Assembly (NCBI GenBank): GCA_910579415.1
Contig: CAJTUY010000024.1
Span: 1 to 24,211, forward strand
Direction: 5' to 3'
Origin: an uncultured Clostridia bacterium
GTDB lineage: Bacteria; Bacillota; Clostridia; UBA1381
Length of the DNA stretch: 24,211 bases
This document shows, piece after piece, positions 1 to 5,562 of the stretch. Under the pieces are notes generated by a model that did no database searches, was not told where the DNA came from, and saw nothing but the letters and a program-made list of their open reading frames with translations. The stretch's first letter is position 1, and every line of letters starts with the position of its first letter. A program made the translations under genes and the position numbers.

Positions 1-412
1 ACCCATAACAAATACAACATATAATAGCATATGAACTCCACATTAAAAATATTGTTCTGCATTTATCAGCAAGTCTTGAAGTAGATTGATTTTTTTTGCA
101 ATGTGTAATCCAAAAAATTTCAATAAAAATTAAGACGCTGAACAAAAGACCTAACATAAGGCTTTTTCCACCATTACCAATGTTTAAATATACAATATAT
201 CTATGAAATAATGACTTCCATATAGGTAATATAAAACCCTCCAACACAATCATAACAGAATGTATAAAAGCAGTTTTATATATTTCTGCTTGTGTTATTG
301 TGCCTTGTTCTAATGTGTTTGCACTACTTGTTAGCGGACAACCACAATTAGGACAAGAGGTATTTATATCGCTTATTTCCTTTTGACACTCAGGACATTT
401 TATCGTTGACAT
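1..412 (-). CDS. Zinc-ribbon membrane protein, partial (runs off the left edge)
   Basis: An open frame of 137 codons runs on the minus strand from an ATG at 410-412 to the window edge, so the C-terminus is missing. The start follows an AGGGGG ribosome site. The N-terminus is a double CxxC zinc ribbon (CPEC...CPNC, about residues 6-24), followed by hydrophobic stretches that should be membrane helices. It is a paralogue of the next gene (start at 1247): the first 24 residues and the segments around the first and third hydrophobic regions are nearly identical. The loop between the first two hydrophobic regions is different in sequence and shorter. It lies 76 bp behind that gene and is probably the last known member of the same operon. 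Function is unknown; such zinc-ribbon proteins are often mobile-element cargo of unknown role. Confidence 0.8.
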   Translation of the reverse strand, partial: MSTIKCPECQKEISDINTSCPNCGCPLTSSANTLEQGTITQAEIYKTAFIHSVMIVLEGFILPIWKSLFHRYIVYLNIGNGGKSLMLGLLFSVLIFIEIFWITHCKKNQSTSRLADKCRTIFLMWSSYAIICCICYG

Positions 413-488
413 TTTAATTCCCCCTTATAAATTCCATATATCCATACCGACCATATGTTGTCAAATTTTATTTATGGGGCGGTAAGTG

Positions 489-1247
489 TTATTGAATAGT
501 TTTTGTTTTACTGCTACTAATACCCCATAAAAATCCCATAATAATACTGACTGGTACTGTTAGAATTGCGGAAATAAAGAAAGTTCCATATGGAGATAAG
601 CTATATGAGCAACATACAATACTCACAACCACTAACAAAGCATAAATTCCCCATATAATAGTTATTATGTTATATTTTTTAAAATCTGCTCTCTTTACAA
701 ATAAAAATATTCCTATGATTATTAGTACAATAATAGCGGCTATATCTATAATATAAGAAAATAAATATTCTCTGCTTGAATAATGTATTATGTCATAGTA
801 TTCTTTTACATACCACCCATAACAAATACAATATATAATAGCATATGAACTCCACATTAAAAATATTGTTCTGCATTTATCAGCAAGTCTTAAATTAGAT
901 TTAGTTTTTCTGCAATGTGTAATCCAGAAAATTTCAATAAAAATTAGGACGCTGAACAAAACACCTAACATATAGCTATGCATATAGCTATTCGTCTCCC
1001 CATAAAGGTTTGCAAATGCTAAAATACTTCCATTATTATACAATAATAGCGTCCATATAGGTAATATGAAAGCCTCCAATACAATCATAACAGAATGTAT
1101 AAAAGCAGTTTTATATATTTCTGTTTGTACTTTTGTTTCCTGTTCTAATGTGCTTATACCACTTGTTATCGGACAACCGCAATTAGGACAAGAGGTGCTT
1201 GTATTGCTGATTTCCTTTTGACATTCAGGACATTTTATTATTGACAT
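489..1247 (-). CDS. Zinc-ribbon membrane protein of unknown function
   Basis: A 252-residue protein. The chosen start is the ATG at 1245-1247, which sits 7 bases behind an AGGGGG ribosome site at 1255-1260. The longer reading back to 1310 overlaps the upstream gene and has no ribosome site. Residues about 6-24 form a zinc ribbon (CPEC and CPNCGCP), followed by several long hydrophobic segments consistent with about six membrane helices. The zinc ribbon should lie on the cytoplasmic side. It begins 13 bp after the stop of the upstream zinc-ribbon gene and its ribosome site overlaps that stop region, so the two are very likely co-transcribed. It is a tandem paralogue of the partial gene at 1-412. 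No enzymatic motif is visible and I do not recognise a named family. Confidence 0.8.
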   Translation of the reverse strand: MSIIKCPECQKEISNTSTSCPNCGCPITSGISTLEQETKVQTEIYKTAFIHSVMIVLEAFILPIWTLLLYNNGSILAFANLYGETNSYMHSYMLGVLFSVLIFIEIFWITHCRKTKSNLRLADKCRTIFLMWSSYAIIYCICYGWYVKEYYDIIHYSSREYLFSYIIDIAAIIVLIIIGIFLFVKRADFKKYNIITIIWGIYALLVVVSIVCCSYSLSPYGTFFISAILTVPVSIIMGFLWGISSSKTKTIQ

Positions 1248-1260
1248 TTTAATTCCCCCT

Positions 1261-1671
1261 TTAAAAAAGACTATTGAACAAGCTATCGACAGCAGAAAAC
1301 ATAACGGCATTTAATATAACTACTAATATAATACTCACTACAATCCAAGTTACAAAACCTATTAAAGCCCACTTGCCATATTCTTTCGCCGCATTAGGTG
1401 TGCTTTGTGAATACACACAAAACAAAATTAAACCTATGAGCGGAAAGAAAAACGACAACACCATTAAACCTGCTGAGGCTATGTCCTGTTTAACCGCCGC
1501 TTGATTTTCCGCCGTCTGATTTTGTGTTGCTCCGCACTTAGGACAGGAAATAGCTTTTGCACTAATCACTGTGCCGCACTCTCTGCAATAGGACTTATGT
1601 AGTGGTGTGTATTCCTGCCTGTCCTCTTGTTCCTCTGTCATTACATTTGTGTTTTCTGTTTGTGTTTCCAT
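1261..1671 (-). CDS. Small zinc-ribbon membrane protein
   Basis: A 136-residue protein starting with ATG at 1669-1671 behind a GGGAGG site. The N-terminal 28 residues are polar and acidic, then a four-cysteine zinc ribbon follows (YCREC about residue 30, CPKC about residue 44). Two hydrophobic helices cover about residues 68-87 and 100-125, with a short loop between them containing PNAAKEYGKWALIG. This layout (zinc ribbon plus two membrane spans) is common in small Firmicutes proteins of unknown function. It is the first gene of a minus-strand set with the two paralogous zinc-ribbon genes downstream (13 bp gap to the next). It is divergent from the small ribbon-helix-helix gene at 1786, which could regulate both directions. 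No function is assigned. Confidence 0.8.
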   Translation of the reverse strand: METQTENTNVMTEEQEDRQEYTPLHKSYCRECGTVISAKAISCPKCGATQNQTAENQAAVKQDIASAGLMVLSFFFPLIGLILFCVYSQSTPNAAKEYGKWALIGFVTWIVVSIILVVILNAVMFSAVDSLFNSLF

Positions 1672-1785
1672 TTTTAAAACCTCCCACTTTCTGTATTCTT
1701 TTTAGTATTCTAAATAGTATTTGTTTTTAGAATATATTATTATTTTAGCATACACTGTATAATTATGTCAAGAGGAGGAATTTTA

Positions 1786-1965
1786 GTGAAAATGTTTACA
1801 CCTAAAAAGACGGAAAAAGAGGTTATTTCTATAAGAATAGACAACAAAACTCTTTCAAAAATTGATAATTTAGCCGCCGATATTGATATAAGCAGGAATG
1901 AGCTAATAAATCAATGTATTGAATTTGCACTATTAAATTTAGATAATAATAGTATTAAAAAATAA
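1786..1965 (+). CDS. Ribbon-helix-helix (CopG/Arc-type) DNA-binding protein
   Basis: A 59-residue protein. I place the start at GTG 1786, 7 bases behind AGGAGG (1773-1778). The upstream in-frame ATG at 1765 precedes this ribosome site and almost touches a TATAAT box (1758-1763), so it is unlikely to be in the transcript. The sequence ISIRIDNKTLSKIDNLA followed by SRNELINQCIEFAL matches the beta strand plus two helices of the ribbon-helix-helix fold, which binds DNA as a dimer. It is divergent from the zinc-ribbon operon and convergent with the integrase. A 9-bp palindrome, TACACTGTA (1751-1759), overlaps the -10 box and could be its own operator; that is inference. It could regulate the cargo operon or be a lone antitoxin-like protein; no toxin is beside it. 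Confidence 0.7.
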   Translation: MKMFTPKKTEKEVISIRIDNKTLSKIDNLAADIDISRNELINQCIEFALLNLDNNSIKK

Positions 1966-1986
1966 GCGGCAAAAACCGCTTATTTT
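1959..1986. terminator. Bidirectional terminator between the RHH and integrase genes
   Basis: A perfect 11-bp stem (AAAATAAGCGG, 1959-1969; CCGCTTATTTT, 1976-1986) with a 6-base loop. The A-tract on one side and T-tract on the other make it usable from both strands. It overlaps the stop codon of the RHH gene and that of the convergent integrase gene. Confidence 0.85.
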
Positions 1987-3184
1987 ACTTTCCGAAGTCT
2001 AACAAGCTGTCTATGACCTTGCTTGCTGTTTCGTCCGATTTACGCAATATATGAGCGTATATATCACTTGTTGTAGATGTCTTTGAATGTCCTAACCTCT
2101 TTGACACTGTTACAATATCCACCCCTTTATTTATAAGCACACTTGCCTGACTGTGACGGAATTTGTGCGGATAGATGTGCGGTAAATTATGTTTCTTTTC
2201 AAGCTGTTTAAAAAAGTGTAATATATTATGCGGACACATAGGAAGTCCGTTTTCTCTTGTAAATACATAATCAGTTTCAGTCCATTCATCATCTAATGCG
2301 TAGGCTATTTTCGCCTGTTCCTCTTTCCACTGCTTTAATACGTCCATAACGTCCTGCGGCACATTTACATATCTGTTTTCATTTGTCTTTAATGTATCAC
2401 TGTATATCCCCTTATCAGGTAAATAAAGCAAGTTGTTACACAAATACAATTCGTTATTTTCAAAGTTCACTGATTTCCATTGTAGACCTAATATTTCACC
2501 ACGTCTTGCACCTGTGGCAATAAATAATAGTGTCATTGATTTCCACTTTAACGGTTTATCCTCAACCGCATTTATAATAGCTTGTATGTCCTCTATTTCA
2601 AAACTTTCTGTTTCGTGCTTTTTAGCTTTTGGAGGTGTGGCTCTTTGTGCTGTGTTATACGGTAGTATCTGTTCTTTGACTGCATAGGAAAATACATTTG
2701 ATATAAAACGGTGACAGTCAATAATACTATTACTGGATAAGCCGCCGCCCGTACTGTTATTATGTCCGTCTTGTGCTAATGTAAAATATAGCTTGTTGAG
2801 GTGGTCGGGGCGAATGTCTTTTAATTTTAAATGACCTATACCGTTATTCTCCACATCTATAACACGCTTTAATATTTTTTTATAGTGATAAATTGTGGTA
2901 GGTTTAATGCCGCCTTTCTCTTTTAAGTCAATAACATAATTTGCGTATTCCTCAAAAGTCTGTTTTTCGGTTGACACTGTACCATTGTGGCAATTTTCCT
3001 CAAACAGTGTTACTACTCTGTTTAATTCCTTTTGTATTTTCTTGTCGCTCAAACCTTTTGGCACTTTCCACGTCATACTATATGGCTTTAGCTTTTTTCC
3101 GTCTGCGTTACGACCTCTATATACTTGAATTTGATATGAGATTATCTCACCATTTTTATTTTTTCGTGGTATGGTAGTAGCCAT
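1985..3184 (-). CDS. int: Tyrosine recombinase / site-specific integrase
   Basis: A 399-residue integrase that cuts and rejoins attachment sites through a covalent tyrosine-DNA intermediate. The N-terminus (about 1-60, GEIISYQIQVYRGRNADGK) is an AP2-like arm-binding domain. About 75-175 is the core-binding SAM-like domain and about 190-395 is the catalytic domain. Catalytic residues are visible: R227 in TGARRGE, the hairpin lysine in LKTNENRYV, H340 and R343 in HKFR, H366 in LGHSK and Y376 in IYAH. The set is complete, so the enzyme should be active. The ATG at 3182-3184 is preceded by a GGGAG site. Length is normal for Tn916- and phage-type integrases. Its promoter lies at 3281-3310, giving a leader of about 90 nt. 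The excisionase-like gene lies about 840 bp upstream on the same strand. The attachment target is not identifiable here. Confidence 0.95.
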   Translation of the reverse strand: MATTIPRKNKNGEIISYQIQVYRGRNADGKKLKPYSMTWKVPKGLSDKKIQKELNRVVTLFEENCHNGTVSTEKQTFEEYANYVIDLKEKGGIKPTTIYHYKKILKRVIDVENNGIGHLKLKDIRPDHLNKLYFTLAQDGHNNSTGGGLSSNSIIDCHRFISNVFSYAVKEQILPYNTAQRATPPKAKKHETESFEIEDIQAIINAVEDKPLKWKSMTLLFIATGARRGEILGLQWKSVNFENNELYLCNNLLYLPDKGIYSDTLKTNENRYVNVPQDVMDVLKQWKEEQAKIAYALDDEWTETDYVFTRENGLPMCPHNILHFFKQLEKKHNLPHIYPHKFRHSQASVLINKGVDIVTVSKRLGHSKTSTTSDIYAHILRKSDETASKVIDSLLDFGK

Positions 3185-3205
3185 TATGTATCACTCCCTA
3201 AGTAC

Positions 3206-3257
3206 CCCCACCCTTAAATGACTTTTTTATCTCTCATATAGTGGTGGGTGGTGTCAT
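3206..3257 (-). promoter_or_regulatory. Structured leader of the integrase mRNA with two competing pairings
   Basis: CCACCC (3208-3213) can pair with GGGTGG (3246-3251), while ATGAC (3218-3222) can pair with GTCAT (3253-3257). The two pairings cross, so they are either alternatives or a pseudoknot. They lie between the predicted transcription start (about 3274) and the ribosome site of the integrase. A regulatory role is only inferred. Confidence 0.3.
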
Positions 3258-3280
3258 ATTGTTGTGTATCACTATATATT

Positions 3281-3310
3281 ATTATACACCCTTAAAGGTT
3301 CACAGGTCAA
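3281..3310 (-). promoter_or_regulatory. Sigma-A promoter of the integrase
   Basis: On the minus strand, TTGACC (3305-3310) is separated by 18 bp from TATAAT (3281-3286). The -35 box is part of ACAGGTCAA (3302-3310, plus strand), which recurs at 4010-4018 inside a repeated AGGTCA array. An inverted repeat GTGTAT/ATACAC (3264-3269 and 3284-3289) straddles the -10 box and could be an operator. Confidence 0.75.
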
Positions 3311-3358
3311 TTATCATACTATACAAAAGGACATATAAAACATTGTGCAATAGGCAAG

Positions 3359-3387
3359 TTGAAAATCGGCTATAAATGTGTTATAAT
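3359..3387 (+). promoter_or_regulatory. Sigma-A promoter of the small Cro-like gene
   Basis: TTGAAA (3359-3364), 17-bp spacer, TATAAT (3382-3387). Transcription should start near 3394. That excludes the ATG at 3376 as a start and supports the GTG at 3421. Confidence 0.75.
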
Positions 3388-3420
3388 ATAGCCATACTAA
3401 AGCAAGGCAGGTGCGTTGAT

Positions 3421-3624
3421 GTGGGTAAAATAGTCTATAATAACATTCTTGAAAAGCTGGGCGAAAAAGGTCTTACCACTTACAAAATACGCAAGCAGAA
3501 AATTATAGCTGAAAGTACGCTCCAACACATAAGAGAAAACAAGAGTATAACCACTGACGCAATAGCGAAAATTTGTGAAGTCCTTGACTGTCAGCCAGGT
3601 GATATTTTGCGGTATGAAAAATGA
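3421..3624 (+). CDS. Small Cro/CI-type helix-turn-helix regulator
   Basis: A 67-residue protein starting at GTG 3421, preceded by an AGGCAGG-like ribosome site. An upstream ATG at 3376 overlaps the promoter and is rejected. The sequence LGEKGLTTYKIRKQKIIAESTLQHIRENKSITTDAIAKICEVLDCQPGDILRY is a complete short Xre/Cro helix-turn-helix of the YozG-like type: a single domain with no extra C-terminal region. Such proteins are common next to integrases in Firmicutes mobile elements. It is divergent from the integrase, with the two promoters about 50 bp apart, so it may control integrase expression as well as its own; that is inference from position. A rho-independent terminator follows at 3645. 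Confidence 0.75.
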   Translation: MGKIVYNNILEKLGEKGLTTYKIRKQKIIAESTLQHIRENKSITTDAIAKICEVLDCQPGDILRYEK

Positions 3625-3644
3625 CCTTTAACCACTTGAATTTC

Positions 3645-3675
3645 GGTAGTTATACTTAGGATAACTACCATTTTT
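3645..3675 (+). terminator. Rho-independent terminator after the Cro-like gene
   Basis: A 9-bp perfect stem GGTAGTTAT (3645-3653) / ATAACTACC (3661-3669), with a 7-base loop, followed by A and five Ts. Confidence 0.8.
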
Positions 3676-3872
3676 CATTTTCACATACAGTAAAAGTACC
3701 GAAATCTTAATCGGAGGGTGAGGGCGGCGAAAAAGTTTATAGTCCTTTTTATATAGTAAATAAAGTAAAGACAAATATAATAACTACTATAATAACAATA
3801 ATAGTATCAGTAATAATGAATAACCTCTTTAACCACTCATACCACTAAATCACTATAACCACCTGTATTTAT
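3676..3872. other. AT-rich non-coding stretch upstream of tandem repeats
   Basis: No open frame with a ribosome site is visible. About 3757-3825 is extremely AT-rich with runs of TAATAA-type sequence. It sits directly before the 16-bp repeat array at 3873, an arrangement seen at plasmid origins (an AT-rich melting region plus iterons), but no replication gene is in view. Confidence 0.4.
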
Positions 3873-3952
3873 TGTGTTATTACCCACTTGAACTATTACT
3901 CTGCTGAATTATTACCCTTATAAACTATTATCCTCTTGAATTACTACTCACT
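3873..3952 (+). repeat. Five tandem imperfect 16-bp repeats (iteron-like)
   Basis: Units begin at 3873, 3889, 3905, 3921 and 3937, each exactly 16 bp. Examples are TGAACTATTACTCTGC, TGAATTATTACCCTTA, TAAACTATTATCCTCT and TGAATTACTACTCACT; a partial sixth unit (TGAACTTGG) starts at 3953. The consensus is roughly TGAAYTATTACYCNCT. The array is non-coding and lies between the Cro-like gene and the excisionase gene. It may be arm-type sites for the integrase or excisionase, or initiator iterons of the element. Confidence 0.75.
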
Positions 3953-3960
3953 TGAACTTG

Positions 3961-3988
3961 GACAGTCCTCACACAATTAAGGACTGTC
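3961..3988. other. Nine-bp stem-loop
   Basis: GACAGTCCT (3961-3969) pairs perfectly with AGGACTGTC (3980-3988) around a 10-base loop. There is no T-tract on either side, so it is not a typical terminator. It lies between the 16-bp array and the AGGTCA array and may be a protein-binding palindrome or a nick-region hairpin. Confidence 0.5.
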
Positions 3989-3993
3989 ATTTG

Positions 3994-4017
3994 AGGTCAG
4001 GGAGGTCATACAGGTCA
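3994..4017 (+). repeat. Three AGGTCA repeats at exact 9-bp spacing
   Basis: AGGTCA occurs at 3994-3999, 4003-4008 and 4012-4017, immediately downstream of the excisionase-like gene. The last copy sits in ACAGGTCAA, which is repeated exactly over the -35 region of the integrase promoter (3302-3310). This suggests one DNA-binding protein uses both places; excisionase or the Cro-like protein are candidates. Confidence 0.6.
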
Positions 4018-4024
4018 AGGTGAT

Positions 4025-4234
4025 TTACTTTTCTTGTCCTTTTAAGTAGTCCTTTAAAGCTATGCGGTTTATCAGGAATTTTACGCCTGTTTCTACATAA
4101 GGTATTTTTCCATCTTTTATATACTTCCGTATATAATACTCTGAAATACCAGTGTATTCGGCGGCTTCTTTGACTGATAAATACAGTTTCTTTTTGTTGC
4201 CGCTGTTATTCTTTGGCGATTTTATTTTAATCAT
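4025..4234 (-). CDS. xis: Excisionase-like MerR-type winged-helix protein
   Basis: A 69-residue basic protein. The ATG at 4232-4234 is chosen because it lies 8 bases behind GTGAGG; an in-frame GTG three codons upstream overlaps that ribosome site. The sequence YLSVKEAAEYTGISEYYIRKYIKDGKIPYVETGVKFLINRIALKDYLK is the standard excisionase-family helix-turn-helix: recognition helix, then a wing ending in an R..L.DYL pattern. In Tn916- and phage-type elements such proteins bend attachment-site DNA and bias the integrase toward excision. It is on the same strand as the integrase but separated by about 840 bp holding repeats and the Cro-like gene. It is divergent from the XRE repressor across a palindromic operator. 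Confidence 0.8.
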   Translation of the reverse strand: MIKIKSPKNNSGNKKKLYLSVKEAAEYTGISEYYIRKYIKDGKIPYVETGVKFLINRIALKDYLKGQEK

Positions 4235-4268
4235 TTTTAACACCTCACTTTCTTTTTTATTTGTTTAT

Positions 4269-4297
4269 ATTGTATCGTATCATCAAAGGATTTTCCA
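4269..4297 (-). promoter_or_regulatory. Possible promoter of the excisionase gene
   Basis: On the minus strand TGGAAA (4292-4297) and TACAAT (4269-4274) are 17 bp apart. The boxes are only moderate matches. The palindrome at 4306-4324 lies just upstream. Confidence 0.4.
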
Positions 4298-4305
4298 CCG
4301 CAGGA

Positions 4306-4324
4306 TTGGCATATTGTATGCCAA
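4306..4324. promoter_or_regulatory. Palindromic operator between the excisionase and XRE genes
   Basis: TTGGCATA-TTG-TATGCCAA is a perfect palindrome with 8-bp arms and a 3-bp centre. It is placed between divergent promoters: 8 bp from the excisionase -35 box and 20 bp from the XRE -35 box. The sequence AATGGCA just after it resembles a further half-site. This is the expected position of an XRE repressor operator; the assignment is inference. Confidence 0.65.
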
Positions 4325-4344
4325 CAATGGCACATTTACTATAT

Positions 4345-4373
4345 TTGACATAATCAAAGTATTGTGTTATACT
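4345..4373 (+). promoter_or_regulatory. Strong sigma-A promoter of the XRE repressor
   Basis: Consensus TTGACA (4345-4350), a 17-bp spacer and TATACT (4368-4373), giving a start near 4380 and a short leader. Confidence 0.85.
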
Positions 4374-4406
4374 TCTATTAAATAAAAGTCATATGAGGTG
4401 TTATGT

Positions 4407-4811
4407 ATGAGCGAGGGAGAAAGAAATGCTACGTTTAAGCAACGACTAAAACAATTACGTAAACAACAAGAACTTACACAGGAACAGTTAGCTGAAAAAA
4501 TACATATCTCGCTACATACTGTACAAAGGTGGGAAAGCGGAAAATCACTACCTGCCGTTGATATTTTATTAACACTTTCACAATTCTTTAATGTAAGCAC
4601 TGACTATTTAACGGGAGTAAGTAATCGTAAAAAGTCAAGTAACAGTAAGGTCGCAGTAAAGAAAAAAGTAGCAGAAACGAAAAATACAATTTATGATGAA
4701 TTTGACGGACTTGACAGACTTTTAGGTGTGAATGGACAAACAACATCAGGACAAGCGATAGACTATAATACAGTTGTAGAGGAAACACCACCCAAAAAAG
4801 ATTTTAAATGA
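4407..4811 (+). CDS. XRE-family transcriptional repressor
   Basis: A 134-residue protein. The ATG at 4407 lies 6 bases behind GAGGTG. Residues about 10-62 form a Cro/CI helix-turn-helix (LKQLRKQQELTQEQLAEKI then LHTVQRWESGKSLP and LSQFFNVSTDYLTG). The C-terminal half is lysine- and polar-rich and looks disordered; it has neither a LexA-type peptidase domain nor an ImmA partner nearby. It resembles the element-maintenance repressors beside integration modules. It reads from its own strong promoter, divergent from the excisionase gene and across a perfect palindrome that is its likely operator. A 13-bp sequence at its very end (AGATTTTAAATGA, 4799-4811) is repeated at 4815-4827. Confidence 0.85.
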   Translation: MSEGERNATFKQRLKQLRKQQELTQEQLAEKIHISLHTVQRWESGKSLPAVDILLTLSQFFNVSTDYLTGVSNRKKSSNSKVAVKKKVAETKNTIYDEFDGLDRLLGVNGQTTSGQAIDYNTVVEETPPKKDFK

Positions 4812-4827
4812 ATGAGATTTTAAATGA
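4799..4827 (+). repeat. Direct repeat AGATTTTAAATGA at the end of the XRE gene
   Basis: Two exact 13-bp copies, at 4799-4811 (which includes the stop codon) and 4815-4827, start 16 bp apart. This could be a small tandem duplication or part of an attachment region. A third copy was not found in the window. Confidence 0.6.
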
Positions 4828-4937
4828 CATCTGTCAATATACATAATTCACACATTGACACCATATATAAAACAGTGATTTTTTAAGAGTTGTCCATCTT
4901 TTGTCCATTTTTTAATGAAAATAAGGTAAAATAAAAA

Positions 4938-4979
4938 CCAGTGTCAATCACCAAAAATGGCTTAAACACTGGCTTTTTT
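4938..4979 (+). terminator. Probable terminator downstream of the XRE gene
   Basis: CCAGTGT (4938-4944) pairs with ACACTGG (4966-4972) across a 21-base loop and is followed by C and six Ts. The preceding DNA has TTGTCCAT twice, 11 bp apart (about 4889-4907), a pattern I associate loosely with ends of integrated elements. Confidence 0.6.
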
Positions 4980-5258
4980 ACTTTTATAGATATTATTTTT
5001 TTAAAGATTACTTTATTTTTTACAAACACAATCCTTTATAAGAATACCCGAATAAAGAATATTTCATAAGAAATATCCTAAAAACAAATATTAAAAAAGC
5101 AATATCATGATGTTAAAAACATCTGATAATGAAAAGGTGGTAAATACATTATATCATATTTTGCTCATATTTCAATAGAAAGCATAAAAATTTTTTATTG
5201 CTTCAAAGCATATTCAATATCATACACCAAACAGGCATATCCCGAATAATATACAATA
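4980..5258. other. AT-rich intergenic DNA without a gene
   Basis: No supported coding frame. A small inverted repeat GATGTT-AAA-AACATC is seen near 5109-5123. No clear consensus promoter for the DUF3343 gene is visible. The stretch may contain the right boundary of the mobile element. Confidence 0.4.
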
Positions 5259-5278
5259 AGGGATTTCTTGTAATCCCT
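5239..5278 (+). promoter_or_regulatory. Leader hairpin with an alternative pairing before the DUF3343 gene
   Basis: AGGGATT (5259-5265) pairs perfectly with AATCCCT (5272-5278), followed by GCCTTTTA, and ends 14 bases before the ribosome site. The same GGGAT can instead pair with ATCCC at 5239-5243. Mutually exclusive pairing plus a T-run fits a small attenuator; it could equally be the terminator of an upstream transcript. Confidence 0.35.
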
Positions 5279-5307
5279 GCCTTTTAATAATGAAGGGAAG
5301 TGAAAAT

Positions 5308-5562
5308 ATGTATATTTTAGTCGGTTCTTCAACAACGGCGGAACGGTTAAAAAAGTCAATGGAAAAAATACTCGGCTTTCCGGCATATGTCGTACACACA
5401 CCGTCCGCAATTTCAACAGGCGGCTGCTCATATTGCGTAAGGGCAGATGACCGCGCGCTTAATGAAATACGTTCAATTGCGAATGATAACGGGATTCCGA
5501 TAAAAAATATTTATATAACCAAAACCGAAAACGGGGAGCGTGTTTATCATGCTGTATCTTGA
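5308..5562 (+). CDS. DUF3343-type small protein, putative sulfur/selenium carrier
   Basis: An 84-residue protein. The ATG at 5308 is chosen because an AAGGGAAG ribosome site (5293-5300) lies just before it; the in-frame ATG at 5290 precedes that site. The opening MYILVGSSTTAERLKKSMEK, a central PSAISTGGCSYCVRAD and a C-terminal IKNIYI strand match the DUF3343 family, whose members are described as Se/S-carrier-like proteins and often sit beside cysteine desulfurases. The GGCSYC pair of cysteines would be the carrying site; that is inferred. It overlaps the desulfurase gene by 14 bp, which implies translational coupling and a shared job, probably accepting persulfide or selenide from it. Confidence 0.7.
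   Translation: MYILVGSSTTAERLKKSMEKILGFPAYVVHTPSAISTGGCSYCVRADDRALNEIRSIANDNGIPIKNIYITKTENGERVYHAVS

Noticed and set aside
1274..1504. Plus-strand open frame of 76 codons
   Set aside because: It is the antisense shadow of the small zinc-ribbon gene at 1261-1671 and has no ribosome site.
3376..3420. Upstream ATG for the small Cro-like gene
   Set aside because: The ATG overlaps the promoter region and precedes the predicted transcription start; GTG 3421 has the better context.
3961..3988. Terminator of the excisionase or Cro-like gene
   Set aside because: The stem is good but neither strand has a T-tract after it, and the Cro-like gene already has a terminator at 3645.
3873..4017. CRISPR array
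   Set aside because: The 16-bp and 9-bp repeats are tandem or nearly so, without unique spacers of 30 bp, and no cas gene is present.
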